A stretch of DNA of 64,000 nt from Propionibacteriales bacterium (lineage in GTDB: Bacteria; Actinomycetota; Actinomycetes; Propionibacteriales; Nocardioidaceae), in the NCBI GenBank assembly GCA_026392455.1, contig JAPLCB010000008.1, positions 248,001 to 312,000 on the forward strand. The letters run 5' to 3'. Made by a program: the position numbers and the translations under genes. The notes below the pieces were generated by a model. The model saw only the letters and a program-made list of their open reading frames with translations. It was not told where the DNA came from and ran no database searches. Below are positions 33,573-42,561 of this stretch, piece after piece (the first letter of the stretch is position 1; each line of letters opens with the position of its first letter).

Positions 33573-34874
33573 CTACTGAGCGGCGCGCGACTGCTCGGCC
33601 CACGCGTCAGGATCGTCGGCCTTCAGCCGGGCCCGGGCCTTGCCGCGGTAGCGCCAGATCTGCACGATCCCGATCGCCCAGAGCACGTACTGGAAGCTCA
33701 TCGCCCAGCGGAAGGCTTCCGGGGTGTAGTCGACCGAGTCGCCCGGGGTGCGCCAGTCCAGGATGAGACCGATCGCGATCACCAACGTCAGGCTGGCCAG
33801 GAACCCGGCCTGGTTGATGATCCCGGTCGCGCTGGCCAGGCGGTGCGGCGGGTTGGAGGTGCGGCCGAGGTCGAACCCGATCACCGACGCGGGTCCGCCG
33901 ATGCCGGTGACGATCACCAGCAGGGTCAGCAGCCACAGGGGTGCCGGCCCCTGCCAGGAAAGGACGACGGTCCAGGTCACCACGATCGCCCCGACGATCC
34001 CGAGCACCAAGGTGGAGCGGTGCCACGGGCGGACGGTGATCCTCCAACCGAGCAACGGCCCGGTTGCCATGATCGCGACCACCATCACCGTGAGCAGCAC
34101 ACCGGCCGTGTGCTCGCTGAGACCTTCGCCCTTGACCAGGAACGGGAACCCCCAGAGCAGCCCGAGAACGGTGGCGCTGAACTGGGTGCAGAAGTGCATC
34201 CAGAACCCCAACCTGGTGCCGGGATGCGACCAGGAGTCGCGCAGGCTCTCCCGGACCGCGGCCGCACTCAGGGCCGGACCGCGCAGGTTCCGGGCCTGGG
34301 GTGCGTCGTGGACCACGACCAGCAGGGCCACGACCAGCACGATGCCCAGCGACGCCGCGATCAGGTAGGACCGGGTCCAGCCGAGGTGTCCGAACGCCCA
34401 GGTCATCGGCACCGCCGCGATGATCGCGCCGAGCTGACCGAGCACTCCGGTGACCTGGATCATCACCGGGACCTTGCGCGGCGCGAACCAGGTGTTCACC
34501 AGCCGGAGCACGCAGATGAAGGTCATCGCGTCGCCGACACCGACGACGACCCGGGCCAGCAGAGCCCATGAGTAGGACTCGGCGAAGGCGAAGCCGGTCT
34601 GCGCGAGCGTCAGCACGACGGCGCCGGTCGCGAGCACGGTCCGGGAGCCGTACCGGTCCACGAGGATGCCCACCGGGATCTGCATCGCGGCGTACACCAG
34701 CAGCTGCAGCATCGTGAAGGTCGCCAGCTGCGAGGCCGAGATGTCGAAGCGCTCGGTGGCAGCCAGCCCGGCCACCGCGAGCGAGGAACGGTGGAACACC
34801 GCGAGCATGTAGACCAGTAGCGCCACCACCCAGACCAGGGTCGCGCCCCTGGATCGTGCACCGCCCGACGTCAC
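33573..34874 (-). CDS. Major facilitator superfamily transporter
   Basis: 433 residues with about 12 hydrophobic segments. The MFS signature after the second segment is GILVDRYGSRTVLATGA. The remainder (LGWRITVRPWHRSTLVLGIV and similar) matches small-molecule or nitrate/sugar-type MFS carriers; substrate cannot be assigned. It shares a strand with the downstream lipoprotein gene (10-base gap), so they may be coupled. Confidence 0.88.
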   Translation of the reverse strand: MTSGGARSRGATLVWVVALLVYMLAVFHRSSLAVAGLAATERFDISASQLATFTMLQLLVYAAMQIPVGILVDRYGSRTVLATGAVVLTLAQTGFAFAESYSWALLARVVVGVGDAMTFICVLRLVNTWFAPRKVPVMIQVTGVLGQLGAIIAAVPMTWAFGHLGWTRSYLIAASLGIVLVVALLVVVHDAPQARNLRGPALSAAAVRESLRDSWSHPGTRLGFWMHFCTQFSATVLGLLWGFPFLVKGEGLSEHTAGVLLTVMVVAIMATGPLLGWRITVRPWHRSTLVLGIVGAIVVTWTVVLSWQGPAPLWLLTLLVIVTGIGGPASVIGFDLGRTSNPPHRLASATGIINQAGFLASLTLVIAIGLILDWRTPGDSVDYTPEAFRWAMSFQYVLWAIGIVQIWRYRGKARARLKADDPDAWAEQSRAAQ

Positions 34875-34892
34875 GCTCCATGGTCCCAGACG

Positions 34893-37190
34893 TCACCCGG
34901 TCAGACGTACCACCCAGGCTGCGATCTGGGCCCGGGAGCCGAAGTCGAGCTTGCGCAACGAGCTCTGGACGTGGCCCTGGACGGTCCGCTCCGAGATGAA
35001 CAGCCGGGTGGCGATGTCGCGGTTGCTCGCGCCCTCGGCGACCAGCCGAGCCACCTCGCTCTCCCGTCGGCTCAACGGCGGCAGGGCCCGCTCGTCGACC
35101 TCGGTGGCACTGGTCGCGGCCTGGACGGGCTCGTGACGGAACCGGGCGAAGGCCAGCGACACCGCTTCCTCCTCGGAGAGCGCGAGCCCACGGGCGAACT
35201 CGGCGGGCTGCCGGGGCGGGACGGTGGCGCGGTACTCGAAGCGACCGACCCGGGCGCCGACCATCACCTGGTCGATCTCCAGGTCCATCCGGCGCCACTG
35301 ACCGGCAGCAGCACCGAGCATCAGGGCGCACTCGGCCTCGGAGCCACGCCGGTGGGCCCGGTGGGCTGCCCCCTCCAGGTGCATCGCGATCCCGATCCGG
35401 TCGCGCAGGGCCCAGAGCAGCTCGAGGGCACCATCGAGCAGGCCGTCGGCCTGACGCGCATCGCCGACTGCTCCGGTTGCGGGGGTGGCGTGCAGCGCGA
35501 GCCAGACCTGGGCGTATCCCCGGGAGGTCCCCTCGCCGGTGCGGAGGCCCTCGGTCACGGCCTCGGCGAGCAGTGCCTTGCCCTCGGCGTCCCGGCCGAG
35601 CTGGGTGAAGATGATGCCGACCAGTACCAGTGCGGCGGTGTACTCGTAGCTCAGCGGAAAGGCCCGGAGCAGCCGGACCGCGTCGTCCAGACGTCGTACG
35701 GCGGCGTCGAGGTCGAGCTCGCGAACCAGCACCGGGCCCTCAGCCAGGCACAGCGCGCCCTCCACGAAGTCGTCCTCGAGACCGTGCGCCTCGACCCGGG
35801 CGTGATCGACCATCGCCCGGGCCCGGGCGGTGTCCCCCAGCCTCGTGCAGAACGACGCACTCATCGCGAGCAGCAGCGCGCGCTCCCGCGGCGTACCGAG
35901 GCCTGGTGCCAGCGCCCGGTCCATCCAGTACCGGCCCTCACCCGACTTGCCCTGGGTGGCCCAGTACGCCTTCAGGTCGAAGCACATCTGGATCGCCTGC
36001 GGCACCTGCGCAGGGTCGGCGAGCGCCCGCTCCAGGGCTGCTCGCACGTTCGCCCCCTCGCGGTCGAGTCGTTGCAACCAGGCGACCTGGGCGGGGCCGA
36101 CCCAGGTGCGGCGCAGGTCCTGCGCGACCGCCGCGAACCAGTCCCGGTGACGATCGCGCCAGCGCTCCTCGGCCCCCGAGCCGCGCAGCCGCGCAGCGCC
36201 GAACTCCCGCAGCGTCTCCAGCAGCCGGTAGCGGTCCCGGCCGTCGTCGCTCCGGGTGACCACGGACTTCTCGACGAGCCCCACCAAGGCGGGCAGGACC
36301 TGCTCGACCGGAAGGGTCCGGTCCGAGCAGACCTGCTCGGCGCCTTCCAGGTCGAACCCGCCGACGAAGACCGACAACCGGGCCCACAGCTCCCGCTCGG
36401 CGTCGGTGCACAGGTCCTCGGTCCACGCCATCGACGCAGCCAGGCCCTGGTGCCTGGCCGGAGCGTCCCGGAACCCGGTGCCGAGCGCGTCGAAGGTGTC
36501 GTCGAGCCGATCCAGCAGGGCCTCGGGAGAGAGCACCCTCATCCGGGCCGCAGCAAGCTCGATGGCCAAGGGCAACCCGCCCAGCCGGCGCACCATCGCG
36601 TGGGTCGCGGCACGGTTCGCCGGCGTGAGCTCGAACGAGGGCGAGGCCGACCGGGCCCGGTCGACGAACATCTCGAGCGCCGCCGGCAGGCTGCTGCCCT
36701 CGGGCAGCACCACGTCGTCCTGCGGTACCGCGAGCGGTGCCAACACGTGGACGACCTCGGCCGCGATCCCGAGCGGCACCTGGCTGGTCGTGAGAACCGT
36801 GACCCCCGGGCAGTGCTGCAGCACCGCGACCACGAACGCCGCCACGGACGCGACGAGGTGCTCGCAGTTGTCCAGGACCAGCATCAGCTCCTGGTCCCGC
36901 AGGTGCTCGGCAAGGACCGAAACGTCGCCGGGGTCGATCGTGGAACGCAAGCCGGTCGCGGCCGCCACCGAGTGACCCACGAACGCCGGATCGGTGACTG
37001 CGGCGAGCTCCACCACCACGACTTCCCGCCCGGGGTCAGAGGCGACCACGAGCTCGTCGACCAGCCGGGTCTTCCCCACCCCACCAGGGCCGCACACGGT
37101 GACCACCCGGTGGCTCCCGAGCAGTCGTGCCACCTCAGCCAGGTCGTCGGCACGCCCCACGAGGTGCGCGAACCTGCTCGTTGCCCCCAC
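34893..37190 (-). CDS. STAND-type LuxR-family transcriptional regulator
   Basis: 765 residues. N-terminal NB-ARC-like ATPase: VGRADDLAEVARLL, Walker A GPGGVGKT (34-41), a Walker B-like LMLVLDNCEH, then helical repeats (TPR-like) in the middle. The C-terminus is a LuxR helix-turn-helix (LSRRESEVARLVAEGASNRD, then IATRLFISERTVQGHVQ). These proteins act as ATP-dependent switches that turn on transcription after an unknown signal. It is divergent from the sigma gene at 37312, which may be a target. Confidence 0.9.
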   Translation of the reverse strand: MGATSRFAHLVGRADDLAEVARLLGSHRVVTVCGPGGVGKTRLVDELVVASDPGREVVVVELAAVTDPAFVGHSVAAATGLRSTIDPGDVSVLAEHLRDQELMLVLDNCEHLVASVAAFVVAVLQHCPGVTVLTTSQVPLGIAAEVVHVLAPLAVPQDDVVLPEGSSLPAALEMFVDRARSASPSFELTPANRAATHAMVRRLGGLPLAIELAAARMRVLSPEALLDRLDDTFDALGTGFRDAPARHQGLAASMAWTEDLCTDAERELWARLSVFVGGFDLEGAEQVCSDRTLPVEQVLPALVGLVEKSVVTRSDDGRDRYRLLETLREFGAARLRGSGAEERWRDRHRDWFAAVAQDLRRTWVGPAQVAWLQRLDREGANVRAALERALADPAQVPQAIQMCFDLKAYWATQGKSGEGRYWMDRALAPGLGTPRERALLLAMSASFCTRLGDTARARAMVDHARVEAHGLEDDFVEGALCLAEGPVLVRELDLDAAVRRLDDAVRLLRAFPLSYEYTAALVLVGIIFTQLGRDAEGKALLAEAVTEGLRTGEGTSRGYAQVWLALHATPATGAVGDARQADGLLDGALELLWALRDRIGIAMHLEGAAHRAHRRGSEAECALMLGAAAGQWRRMDLEIDQVMVGARVGRFEYRATVPPRQPAEFARGLALSEEEAVSLAFARFRHEPVQAATSATEVDERALPPLSRRESEVARLVAEGASNRDIATRLFISERTVQGHVQSSLRKLDFGSRAQIAAWVVRLTG

Positions 37191-37311
37191 CGGCCCAGTC
37201 TAGGGACGGTTCGCGCAGTCCAGGGGGAGAAAACAGGCAATCCGGCGCATGTGCGGCGGCTCGGCAGTCGCCACTCTGGAGTGCACCCCTCCTCCCGGAA
37301 GCCGAGCCCTC

Positions 37312-38052
37312 GTGAACCCGTCCCCCACCACCCCCGCCGAGCCGACCGAACCGGACCTCCTCGCCGCCGTACGAGCCGGCGATCTCGCGGCGTACGCCGT
37401 GCTCTACGAGCGGCACCGACCCGCGGCCCTACGACTGGCGATCTCGATCGCGGGACCCACCCGCGCCGAGGACCTGGTCGGCGACGCATTCACGAACACG
37501 CTGCGGCAGCTGCTGGCCGGGCGAGGGCCCGAGCACGCCGTCGGCCCCTACCTCCAGATGGCGGTCCGCAACGCGTACCGGACCAGCTACCGACGGGAGA
37601 AGCGGGTGGTGCTGATCGACGATTTCACCGATCTCGAGCCGGCCGCCGCGGTCGACGACCCCTGGCACGCCCAGGTCGAGAACCGGCTCGCGACCCGGGC
37701 GCTCGCCAGTCTGCCGGCACGGTGGCAGCAGGTCCTGCGGCTCAGCACCCTGGAGCGCCGGCCCCTCGACGAGGTCGCCGCGATCATGGGGACGAGTACC
37801 GGTGCGGCGGCCCAGCTGGCCCACCGCGCCCGAGAAGCCCTGCGACTGGCGTACCTGGCCGAGCACGTCCGCCCGCCGGAGACCGAGGAGTGCCGCTCGA
37901 TGATCCCCGCCCTGGCACGTCAGGCCCGCGGCAACGGAACGTCCCGCAGGGCCCGGGTCGAGGCACACCTCGGCGGCTGTCCGCCCTGCAGGTCGGCCGG
38001 CACCGAGATCAGTTCGGTGGCCCGCACCCTGCACCCGGCCGGCCGGGTGTGA
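37312..38052 (+). CDS. ECF-like sigma factor with C-terminal zinc-finger motif
   Basis: 246 residues. Region 2 covers about 25-95 (RAEDLVGDAFTNTLRQL, LQMAVRNAYR) and region 4 about 130-185 (LPARWQQVLRLSTLERRPLD, AAIMGTSTGAAAQLAHR). The tail has HLGGCPPC (His219, Cys223, Cys226), the HxxxCxxC zinc motif of anti-sigma factors, within one chain. It resembles the sigma factor at 9871 but lacks that protein's membrane segment. GTG 37312 is favoured; ATG 37249 would add 21 residues. It is divergent from the STAND-LuxR gene. Confidence 0.82.
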   Translation: MNPSPTTPAEPTEPDLLAAVRAGDLAAYAVLYERHRPAALRLAISIAGPTRAEDLVGDAFTNTLRQLLAGRGPEHAVGPYLQMAVRNAYRTSYRREKRVVLIDDFTDLEPAAAVDDPWHAQVENRLATRALASLPARWQQVLRLSTLERRPLDEVAAIMGTSTGAAAQLAHRAREALRLAYLAEHVRPPETEECRSMIPALARQARGNGTSRRARVEAHLGGCPPCRSAGTEISSVARTLHPAGRV

Positions 38053-38055
38053 ACG

Positions 38056-38099
38056 CCGGTGCCCGGAACCGTGCGCTGGAGCGCGGTCCCGGGCACCGG
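38056..38099. terminator. Bidirectional terminator between convergent genes
   Basis: CCGGTGCCCGG (38056-38066) pairs with CCGGGCACCGG (38089-38099), with further inner pairing (GCGC/GCGC). It begins four bases after the sigma stop and ends ten bases before the end of the convergent secreted-protein gene. Confidence 0.8.
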
Positions 38100-38108
38100 A
38101 TCACGCGG

Positions 38109-39350
38109 TCAGGGGCAGAGCAGCGGGATCGGGATGAGCCCGCAGACCACCGGAAGCAGGCCGCCACCACCGAGCACCGAGGTGATCAGGTCGGTCACCG
38201 TGGAGATCAGCGCGGCCAGCGACCCGGCGTCGAGGTCACCGGGAAGCTCGAGTCCACCGCCACCGGCGGTTCCCAGCTGCGCCATCACCTGGGCGACGAC
38301 CGCGCCGAGCAGCTCATCTCCGGCCGTACCGGAGAGGATCTGCTGCAGCTGGGTCGGGGTGAACTGGCCGCCGAGCAGGTCGGCCAGGACGTCGGCTCCC
38401 GGACCGGTGCCGTTGAGACCGGCCAGCATCGCGGTCAGCTGGTCGGGATCGAACTGGTCGCTGATCCCGGGGACCAACGAGTCGATGAGGTCGGTCAGCT
38501 GACCCAGGTCGAGATCGGCACCGCCACCACCGAGCGCTCCGGTCACCAGCGCGAGCAGCGAGCCGAGCTGGTCGGCACCGAGCGTCCCGAAGATCCCGGC
38601 GAAGGTGTCCCAGAGACCAGCAGGGTCGAACTCGGACGGAACCGGGAGCCCGCCGAGACCGCCGAGCTGGCCGATGATGTCGTCCAGGAGAGCCGTGACG
38701 GCCTCGGGGTCGGCCTGGCCGCCCAGCAGGGCGGTCACCGCTGCGGGGTCGAGCACCCCGGTCAGCAGCGCGAGAGCGTCCGCCGGGTCCAACGCGTCTC
38801 CCGTGTTGAAGCCGGACAGCAGCGACGCCAGCTCGGCCGGGTTCAGCTGCCCCGCGACGCCGGGGAGCAGCTCGTCCAGCAGGGCGACCAGCTGGGTGGC
38901 GTCGATGTCACCGACCGGCAGGCCGTTGCCCAGGGCGAGCAGGCTGAGCTTCTTGCCAGTACTGGCGGCCTGCGGGTTCGGCGCCGGGTTGGCGCACGCG
39001 CTGCGGGCCTCGGCCTGACGGATCTTCACGGCCTTGCTCGCCGAGGCGTAACCGTGGTTGGCCCGGGTGAGGACCTTCTTGGCCTTCTTCACCTTGGCGG
39101 CCTTCTTGACCTCGGCCTTCTTGGCCCGCGCGAGGGCCTTCTTCGCTGCCACGACCTTCCGCTGGGCAGCAGCCCGGTCCTGCTGGGCGTGGGCCACGGC
39201 AGCCTGGGCCGAGGCGCACGGGGAGGTGGCCGCGGTTCCGGCCTCCGCGATCGTGACCATGGCGGGCGCCGTGGTCAGACCGACGGTGATGGCGAGGACG
39301 CAGACTGCTCCTTGAGCCCGCGTCAGCACCGACCTGGGAGTGAGATGCAT
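38109..39350 (-). CDS. Secreted repeat protein with coiled-coil segment
   Basis: 413 residues, ATG 39350 preceded by AAGGAAGGG. A signal peptide spans about 1-36 (VLAITVGLTTAPAMVTIAEA). Residues ~45-110 form a Lys/Ala-rich helix (AAQRKVVAAKKALARAKKAE, VKKAAKVKKAKKVLTRA). The rest is a series of short Leu/Ala/Gly repeats of the form (L,F)(D,N,T)P..L..LL.G, for example QLNPAELASLLSGF, VLDPAAVTALLGG, QFDPDQLTAMLAGL, QFTPTQLQQILSG. A C-terminal Cys pair (VVCGLIPIPLLCP) ends the chain. I know no family; a wall-associated structural or binding protein is a guess. Confidence 0.7.
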   Translation of the reverse strand: MHLTPRSVLTRAQGAVCVLAITVGLTTAPAMVTIAEAGTAATSPCASAQAAVAHAQQDRAAAQRKVVAAKKALARAKKAEVKKAAKVKKAKKVLTRANHGYASASKAVKIRQAEARSACANPAPNPQAASTGKKLSLLALGNGLPVGDIDATQLVALLDELLPGVAGQLNPAELASLLSGFNTGDALDPADALALLTGVLDPAAVTALLGGQADPEAVTALLDDIIGQLGGLGGLPVPSEFDPAGLWDTFAGIFGTLGADQLGSLLALVTGALGGGGADLDLGQLTDLIDSLVPGISDQFDPDQLTAMLAGLNGTGPGADVLADLLGGQFTPTQLQQILSGTAGDELLGAVVAQVMAQLGTAGGGGLELPGDLDAGSLAALISTVTDLITSVLGGGGLLPVVCGLIPIPLLCP

Positions 39351-39367
39351 AGGGATTCCCTTCCTTG

Positions 39368-39405
39368 CGGACCAGAGGTCCGGTGGCGCCCCGTCCTTGG
39401 GGTGC
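39368..39405 (-). promoter_or_regulatory. Two hairpins in the leader of the secreted protein gene
   Basis: On the transcript the first stem pairs 39399-39405 with 39386-39392 (seven pairs, one wobble, loop of six) and the second pairs CGGACC with GGTCCG (39368-39382). The second ends 17 bases before the start codon, near the ribosome site. A translational control element is possible. Confidence 0.4.
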
Positions 39406-39457
39406 ACGTAGTACCCGCCTCCATCGGCAGGCGCTCGTCCTGCCTGAGCGTTTTCGG

Positions 39458-40579
39458 CTACTGGCTGCGGTCGTTGCTCCAGTCGACGAAGCCGCTCGGG
39501 TCGTGACGTCCGAAGGTCCCGTGCTCGAAGAGGCCGTGACCGGTCTCGCCGTTGCAGGTCGCCCGGGCGCAGTGGTCGATCACACCGAACGGGATCATCC
39601 CGGCCAGCGCCGGGTCGTTGAGGTCGTAGGACACCCGTTCGGCGAAGTTCTCACCCTTCCACTGGCCGTGGATCCACTGCGGGTCGCCCCCGTAGCCACC
39701 GCCGAGGTGCAGCACCACGTGGGTGCGCGGTTCGATGTCCACGACCACCGGGCTGCCGTCCTGCGCGGCGCAGGTGAGGACCGCGTGCACCGGTGTCCGC
39801 GTACCCGGCGCGTAGTCGATGTCGACCTTGGGCCAGCCCAGCTGCTCGACGCGGCCGTCCTTCCAGACCCGGGTGACGTCGTTCAGCGTCCGGAAGCCGT
39901 TCGCCTGCTCCTGGATGATGATCACGATCGAGAACGTCTCGAAGCGCATCGGGACGTAGAGCCACCAGAAACCCTCCATCGGCGGGTCCTGGGGCCTTCC
40001 CGCCGGCTCGGCCTCGCCGACCGGACGGATCCCCCAGGAGCGGTCGCGGCTGCCCATCCAGTGCTCCGGGTCGACGGTCGTCTCGACGCCGTCGACGACC
40101 AGGGTGCCGGTCCACGAGCCGAGCTGGGCGAACCGCTGGGCGTCCAGCGTCGGACGGACGTCGCTGCCGAGCATCAGGTGCGGCATCTCCTGGACGACGT
40201 CGTACGAGCCGTCCCAGGTCAGGTCCATCGCCATGCCCTCGGTCTCCTCGAGGACCAGGCGAATCTTCTGGAGCGGCTCGATCACCTCCAGCGCGTACTT
40301 CCCGACCCGCTGGTCGAGCCGGTTCTGGTCGATCGCGTCGGAGAGGTGCACCGCCGTCTGGGTGGCGCCCGAACGCAGCAGGACGTAGGCGTCCTTGACG
40401 CCGAGGTTCGGGTAGTAGCCCAGACCGGTGACCAACATCTTCCGGTCGGGTCCGGCGTCGTCGCTGGTGTCCATCGCGTTGAAGTAGCAGCGGTCGTAGA
40501 AGTTCCGGTCGCTGCTGGTGACCCGGGTGATCGGCAGCGGCGCCTGGTGGATCGGGTACTCGTCGAGCGGGCCGATCAT
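39458..40579 (-). CDS. Conserved protein, lipocalin/CrtC-like (DUF7064/7065 type)
   Basis: 373 residues, beta-rich. The motif HWMGSRDRSWGIRP is characteristic of the two-domain lipocalin-like family that includes AttH/CrtC relatives; other conserved segments include GFWWLYVPMRFETFSIVIII. No catalytic role is established. Its ATG overlaps the stop of the phosphotransferase gene (ATGA), so the pair is coupled. Such pairs occur in actinobacterial steroid and lipid catabolic regions. The family name is my inference from the motif. Confidence 0.65.
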   Translation of the reverse strand: MIGPLDEYPIHQAPLPITRVTSSDRNFYDRCYFNAMDTSDDAGPDRKMLVTGLGYYPNLGVKDAYVLLRSGATQTAVHLSDAIDQNRLDQRVGKYALEVIEPLQKIRLVLEETEGMAMDLTWDGSYDVVQEMPHLMLGSDVRPTLDAQRFAQLGSWTGTLVVDGVETTVDPEHWMGSRDRSWGIRPVGEAEPAGRPQDPPMEGFWWLYVPMRFETFSIVIIIQEQANGFRTLNDVTRVWKDGRVEQLGWPKVDIDYAPGTRTPVHAVLTCAAQDGSPVVVDIEPRTHVVLHLGGGYGGDPQWIHGQWKGENFAERVSYDLNDPALAGMIPFGVIDHCARATCNGETGHGLFEHGTFGRHDPSGFVDWSNDRSQ

Positions 40580-41730
40580 GCCGACACCTCCGCGAGGAGC
40601 TTCCGCATCAGCGGGGCGTGGTGGAACAGGCTGTCCACGTCCTCGGGGAGACCGTCGAGCTCACCGAAGTGCACCTGGCGGGCACCGGTGCGCATGAAGA
40701 CGACCCCCCAGATCACGGCCGAGTAGATCTCGAACCAGCGCAGGTCGTGCACCTCGACACCGGTCGCCGCGGTGTAGGTGGCACTGACGTCCTCGGCACG
40801 CAGGACGTCAGGCAGGCCCGGCATCTCGAAGACGTCGGTGATCGACTGGAACACCTTGTGGGCAAAGACGATCCAGCCCAGGTCCAGCTCGCGAGGCCCG
40901 ATCCCGGCCATCTCCCAGTCCAGGATCGCGACCGGCTCGAAGTCGACGTACAGGGCGTTGCCGATCCGGGCGTCGCCCCAGGAGAGGACGTTGTCAGCAG
41001 TGCTCCCGGGCCCGTCGAACTCAGGCCAGTTCGCCTCCAGCCAGGCCAGCGCCTCGTCGATCAGCGGCGACGGCGCGAGCTCGGCGGCTGCCCAGCGGTA
41101 CCAGGTCGCGAGCTTGTCGAAGAGCCGGCGCAACGGGGTGTCGCCGGCGTACGTGTCGATGTCGAGGAAGCCGAAGACCTCCGCCGCTCGGGGGATCGAG
41201 TGCAGCGCAGCGATCTGTCGGACGGTGCTGTCCTGGAGCCGACGCTTGTCAGCGTCGGAGGCGTCGAAGAACCAGTTGTCGCCGAAGGTGTACGGCATCA
41301 CGTCGGGCGGCACCAGGCCGTCGATCCGCTCCATGAAGAAGAAGGGCTGCCCCAGGACGTCACCGGTCGGCTCCAACCACCGCGGCGTCGGGACCGGGAC
41401 GTCGGAGAGCTCGCCGACCAGCCTGATCGCCTCGTACTGGTGGTCGAGGCGGTAGGTCTGGAAGACCGGGACGTCCTTCGCGGCAGGCGCCATCCGGATC
41501 ACGTAGCCGCGCGTGCTGCGCTCGCCGTCCTCGGTCCAGGTGACGTCGGCCAGGATCGTCTCGCTGGACATGCCGTTCGCGTCAGAGGCCCCCGAGAGCG
41601 CGACCTCGACGTCCGCGCCAGAGGGGAGCCGCTCGGCCAGCCACGGCGCGAGGGTCGCGGCCATCGCGTCGGTGTCGCGACTGCTGCGGGTGAGGTGCAT
41701 GTCCTGCGGGGGCTGCTGCTCAGTGGTCAT
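40576..41730 (-). CDS. Phosphotransferase family protein (APH/ACAD10-like)
   Basis: 384 residues with the aminoglycoside phosphotransferase/choline kinase fold. The catalytic loop is LSWGDARIGNALY and the metal-binding loop is AILDWEMAGIGPRELDLGW. The nearest relatives are ACAD10-type kinases involved in 4-hydroxy acid or lipid breakdown rather than antibiotic resistance. It is the first gene of a two-gene operon and is divergent from a TetR gene across an operator-like palindrome. Confidence 0.85.
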   Translation of the reverse strand: MTTEQQPPQDMHLTRSSRDTDAMAATLAPWLAERLPSGADVEVALSGASDANGMSSETILADVTWTEDGERSTRGYVIRMAPAAKDVPVFQTYRLDHQYEAIRLVGELSDVPVPTPRWLEPTGDVLGQPFFFMERIDGLVPPDVMPYTFGDNWFFDASDADKRRLQDSTVRQIAALHSIPRAAEVFGFLDIDTYAGDTPLRRLFDKLATWYRWAAAELAPSPLIDEALAWLEANWPEFDGPGSTADNVLSWGDARIGNALYVDFEPVAILDWEMAGIGPRELDLGWIVFAHKVFQSITDVFEMPGLPDVLRAEDVSATYTAATGVEVHDLRWFEIYSAVIWGVVFMRTGARQVHFGELDGLPEDVDSLFHHAPLMRKLLAEVSA

Positions 41731-41744
41731 CCGGCTACAGAACT

Positions 41745-41756
41745 AGAACGCGTTCT
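41745..41756. promoter_or_regulatory. Palindromic operator between phosphotransferase and TetR genes
   Basis: AGAACGCGTTCT is a perfect 12-base palindrome 15 bases before the phosphotransferase start codon, in the 89-base divergent gap. It resembles the AAC-NN-GTT core of KstR-type operators. The adjacent TetR protein is the natural candidate to bind it. Confidence 0.6.
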
Positions 41757-41819
41757 TGCCTGTCAAGGGCTTGAGCCGCTATTTTCTGACGGCATTCACT
41801 ATTTCAGGACGGAGGTCCC

Positions 41820-42464
41820 GTGAGCGGTCAGACCAAGCGCGGGCGCGGCCGCCCCCAGCAGATCTCCCGCGACCAGATCGTCGAGGCCGCCGTGCGGCTG
41901 GGGACCGAGGACCTGCGGATGGCCGACGTCGCCCGGGCGCTCGACGTCGGCGCGGCCGCGCTCTACAACCACGTCCGCGACCGTGACGAGCTGCTGGCCC
42001 TGGTGGCGGCCAGGATCCTCGACGCGACCGAGTACGACGACTTCGAGCCCCCGGCCGGAGCGACGTGGCAGGAGTGGATCAGCGCGTTCGCGCACGCGAC
42101 CCGGGCTGCGGTGGTCGCGAACCCGCACCTGCTCCAGTACGTCCGCCTGACCAGCGCACCGACCGGACTGCGTCTCGACCGGATCGAGCACCTGGCCACC
42201 GTCATGGACGAGGCCGGGTTCAGCACGATGGACGTCCAGCACTGCGTCCAGCACGTGTACACCCTCGCGCTCGGCGAGGCCTGGCAGCAGGCGCTCGCGG
42301 CCGACGGCGAGGACCCGCAGTTCGCCGAGTTCGGCCGGGGCGTCGGCGAACGCTCCGGGGACCTCCCGCACCTGGCCGACATGGTGGCCGCCCGGCCCGA
42401 GGCGGATCCCCAGTTCGCCTTCGCCCTGGACTGCTTGCTCAGCGGACTCGCCCGGAGGATCTGA
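41820..42464 (+). CDS. TetR-family transcriptional regulator
   Basis: 214 residues from GTG with GGAGG nine bases upstream. The helix-turn-helix is near residues 15-60 (ISRDQIVEAAVRLG, MADVARALDVGAAALYNHVR, DRDELLALVAARIL). The rest is an all-helical ligand and dimer domain. It probably represses the divergent phosphotransferase operon by binding the palindrome at 41745; the ligand may be an acyl-CoA or a related intermediate, which is only inference. Confidence 0.85.
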   Translation: MSGQTKRGRGRPQQISRDQIVEAAVRLGTEDLRMADVARALDVGAAALYNHVRDRDELLALVAARILDATEYDDFEPPAGATWQEWISAFAHATRAAVVANPHLLQYVRLTSAPTGLRLDRIEHLATVMDEAGFSTMDVQHCVQHVYTLALGEAWQQALAADGEDPQFAEFGRGVGERSGDLPHLADMVAARPEADPQFAFALDCLLSGLARRI

Positions 42465-42561
42465 GGCCGCATCGCCAGCCCGGCCCGACGTCCTGGTCAT
42501 CGGCGACCCGACGACCGGGACCACGGCGCTGCCCGCAGCCGTGGCACGGCCTCCCGACGGG

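Noticed and set aside
39351-39457. Known riboswitch (c-di-AMP, c-di-GMP, SAM or cobalamin type) before the secreted protein
   Set aside because: No consensus of these classes is visible; only two simple stems can be supported.
34971-39506. 1.5-kb-residue-scale plus-strand open frame across the LuxR and sigma region
   Set aside because: Antisense and out-of-frame shadow over several supported genes.
40576-41730. Aminoglycoside resistance gene
   Set aside because: The fold is APH-like but the motifs and operon context match the ACAD10-type catabolic kinases.
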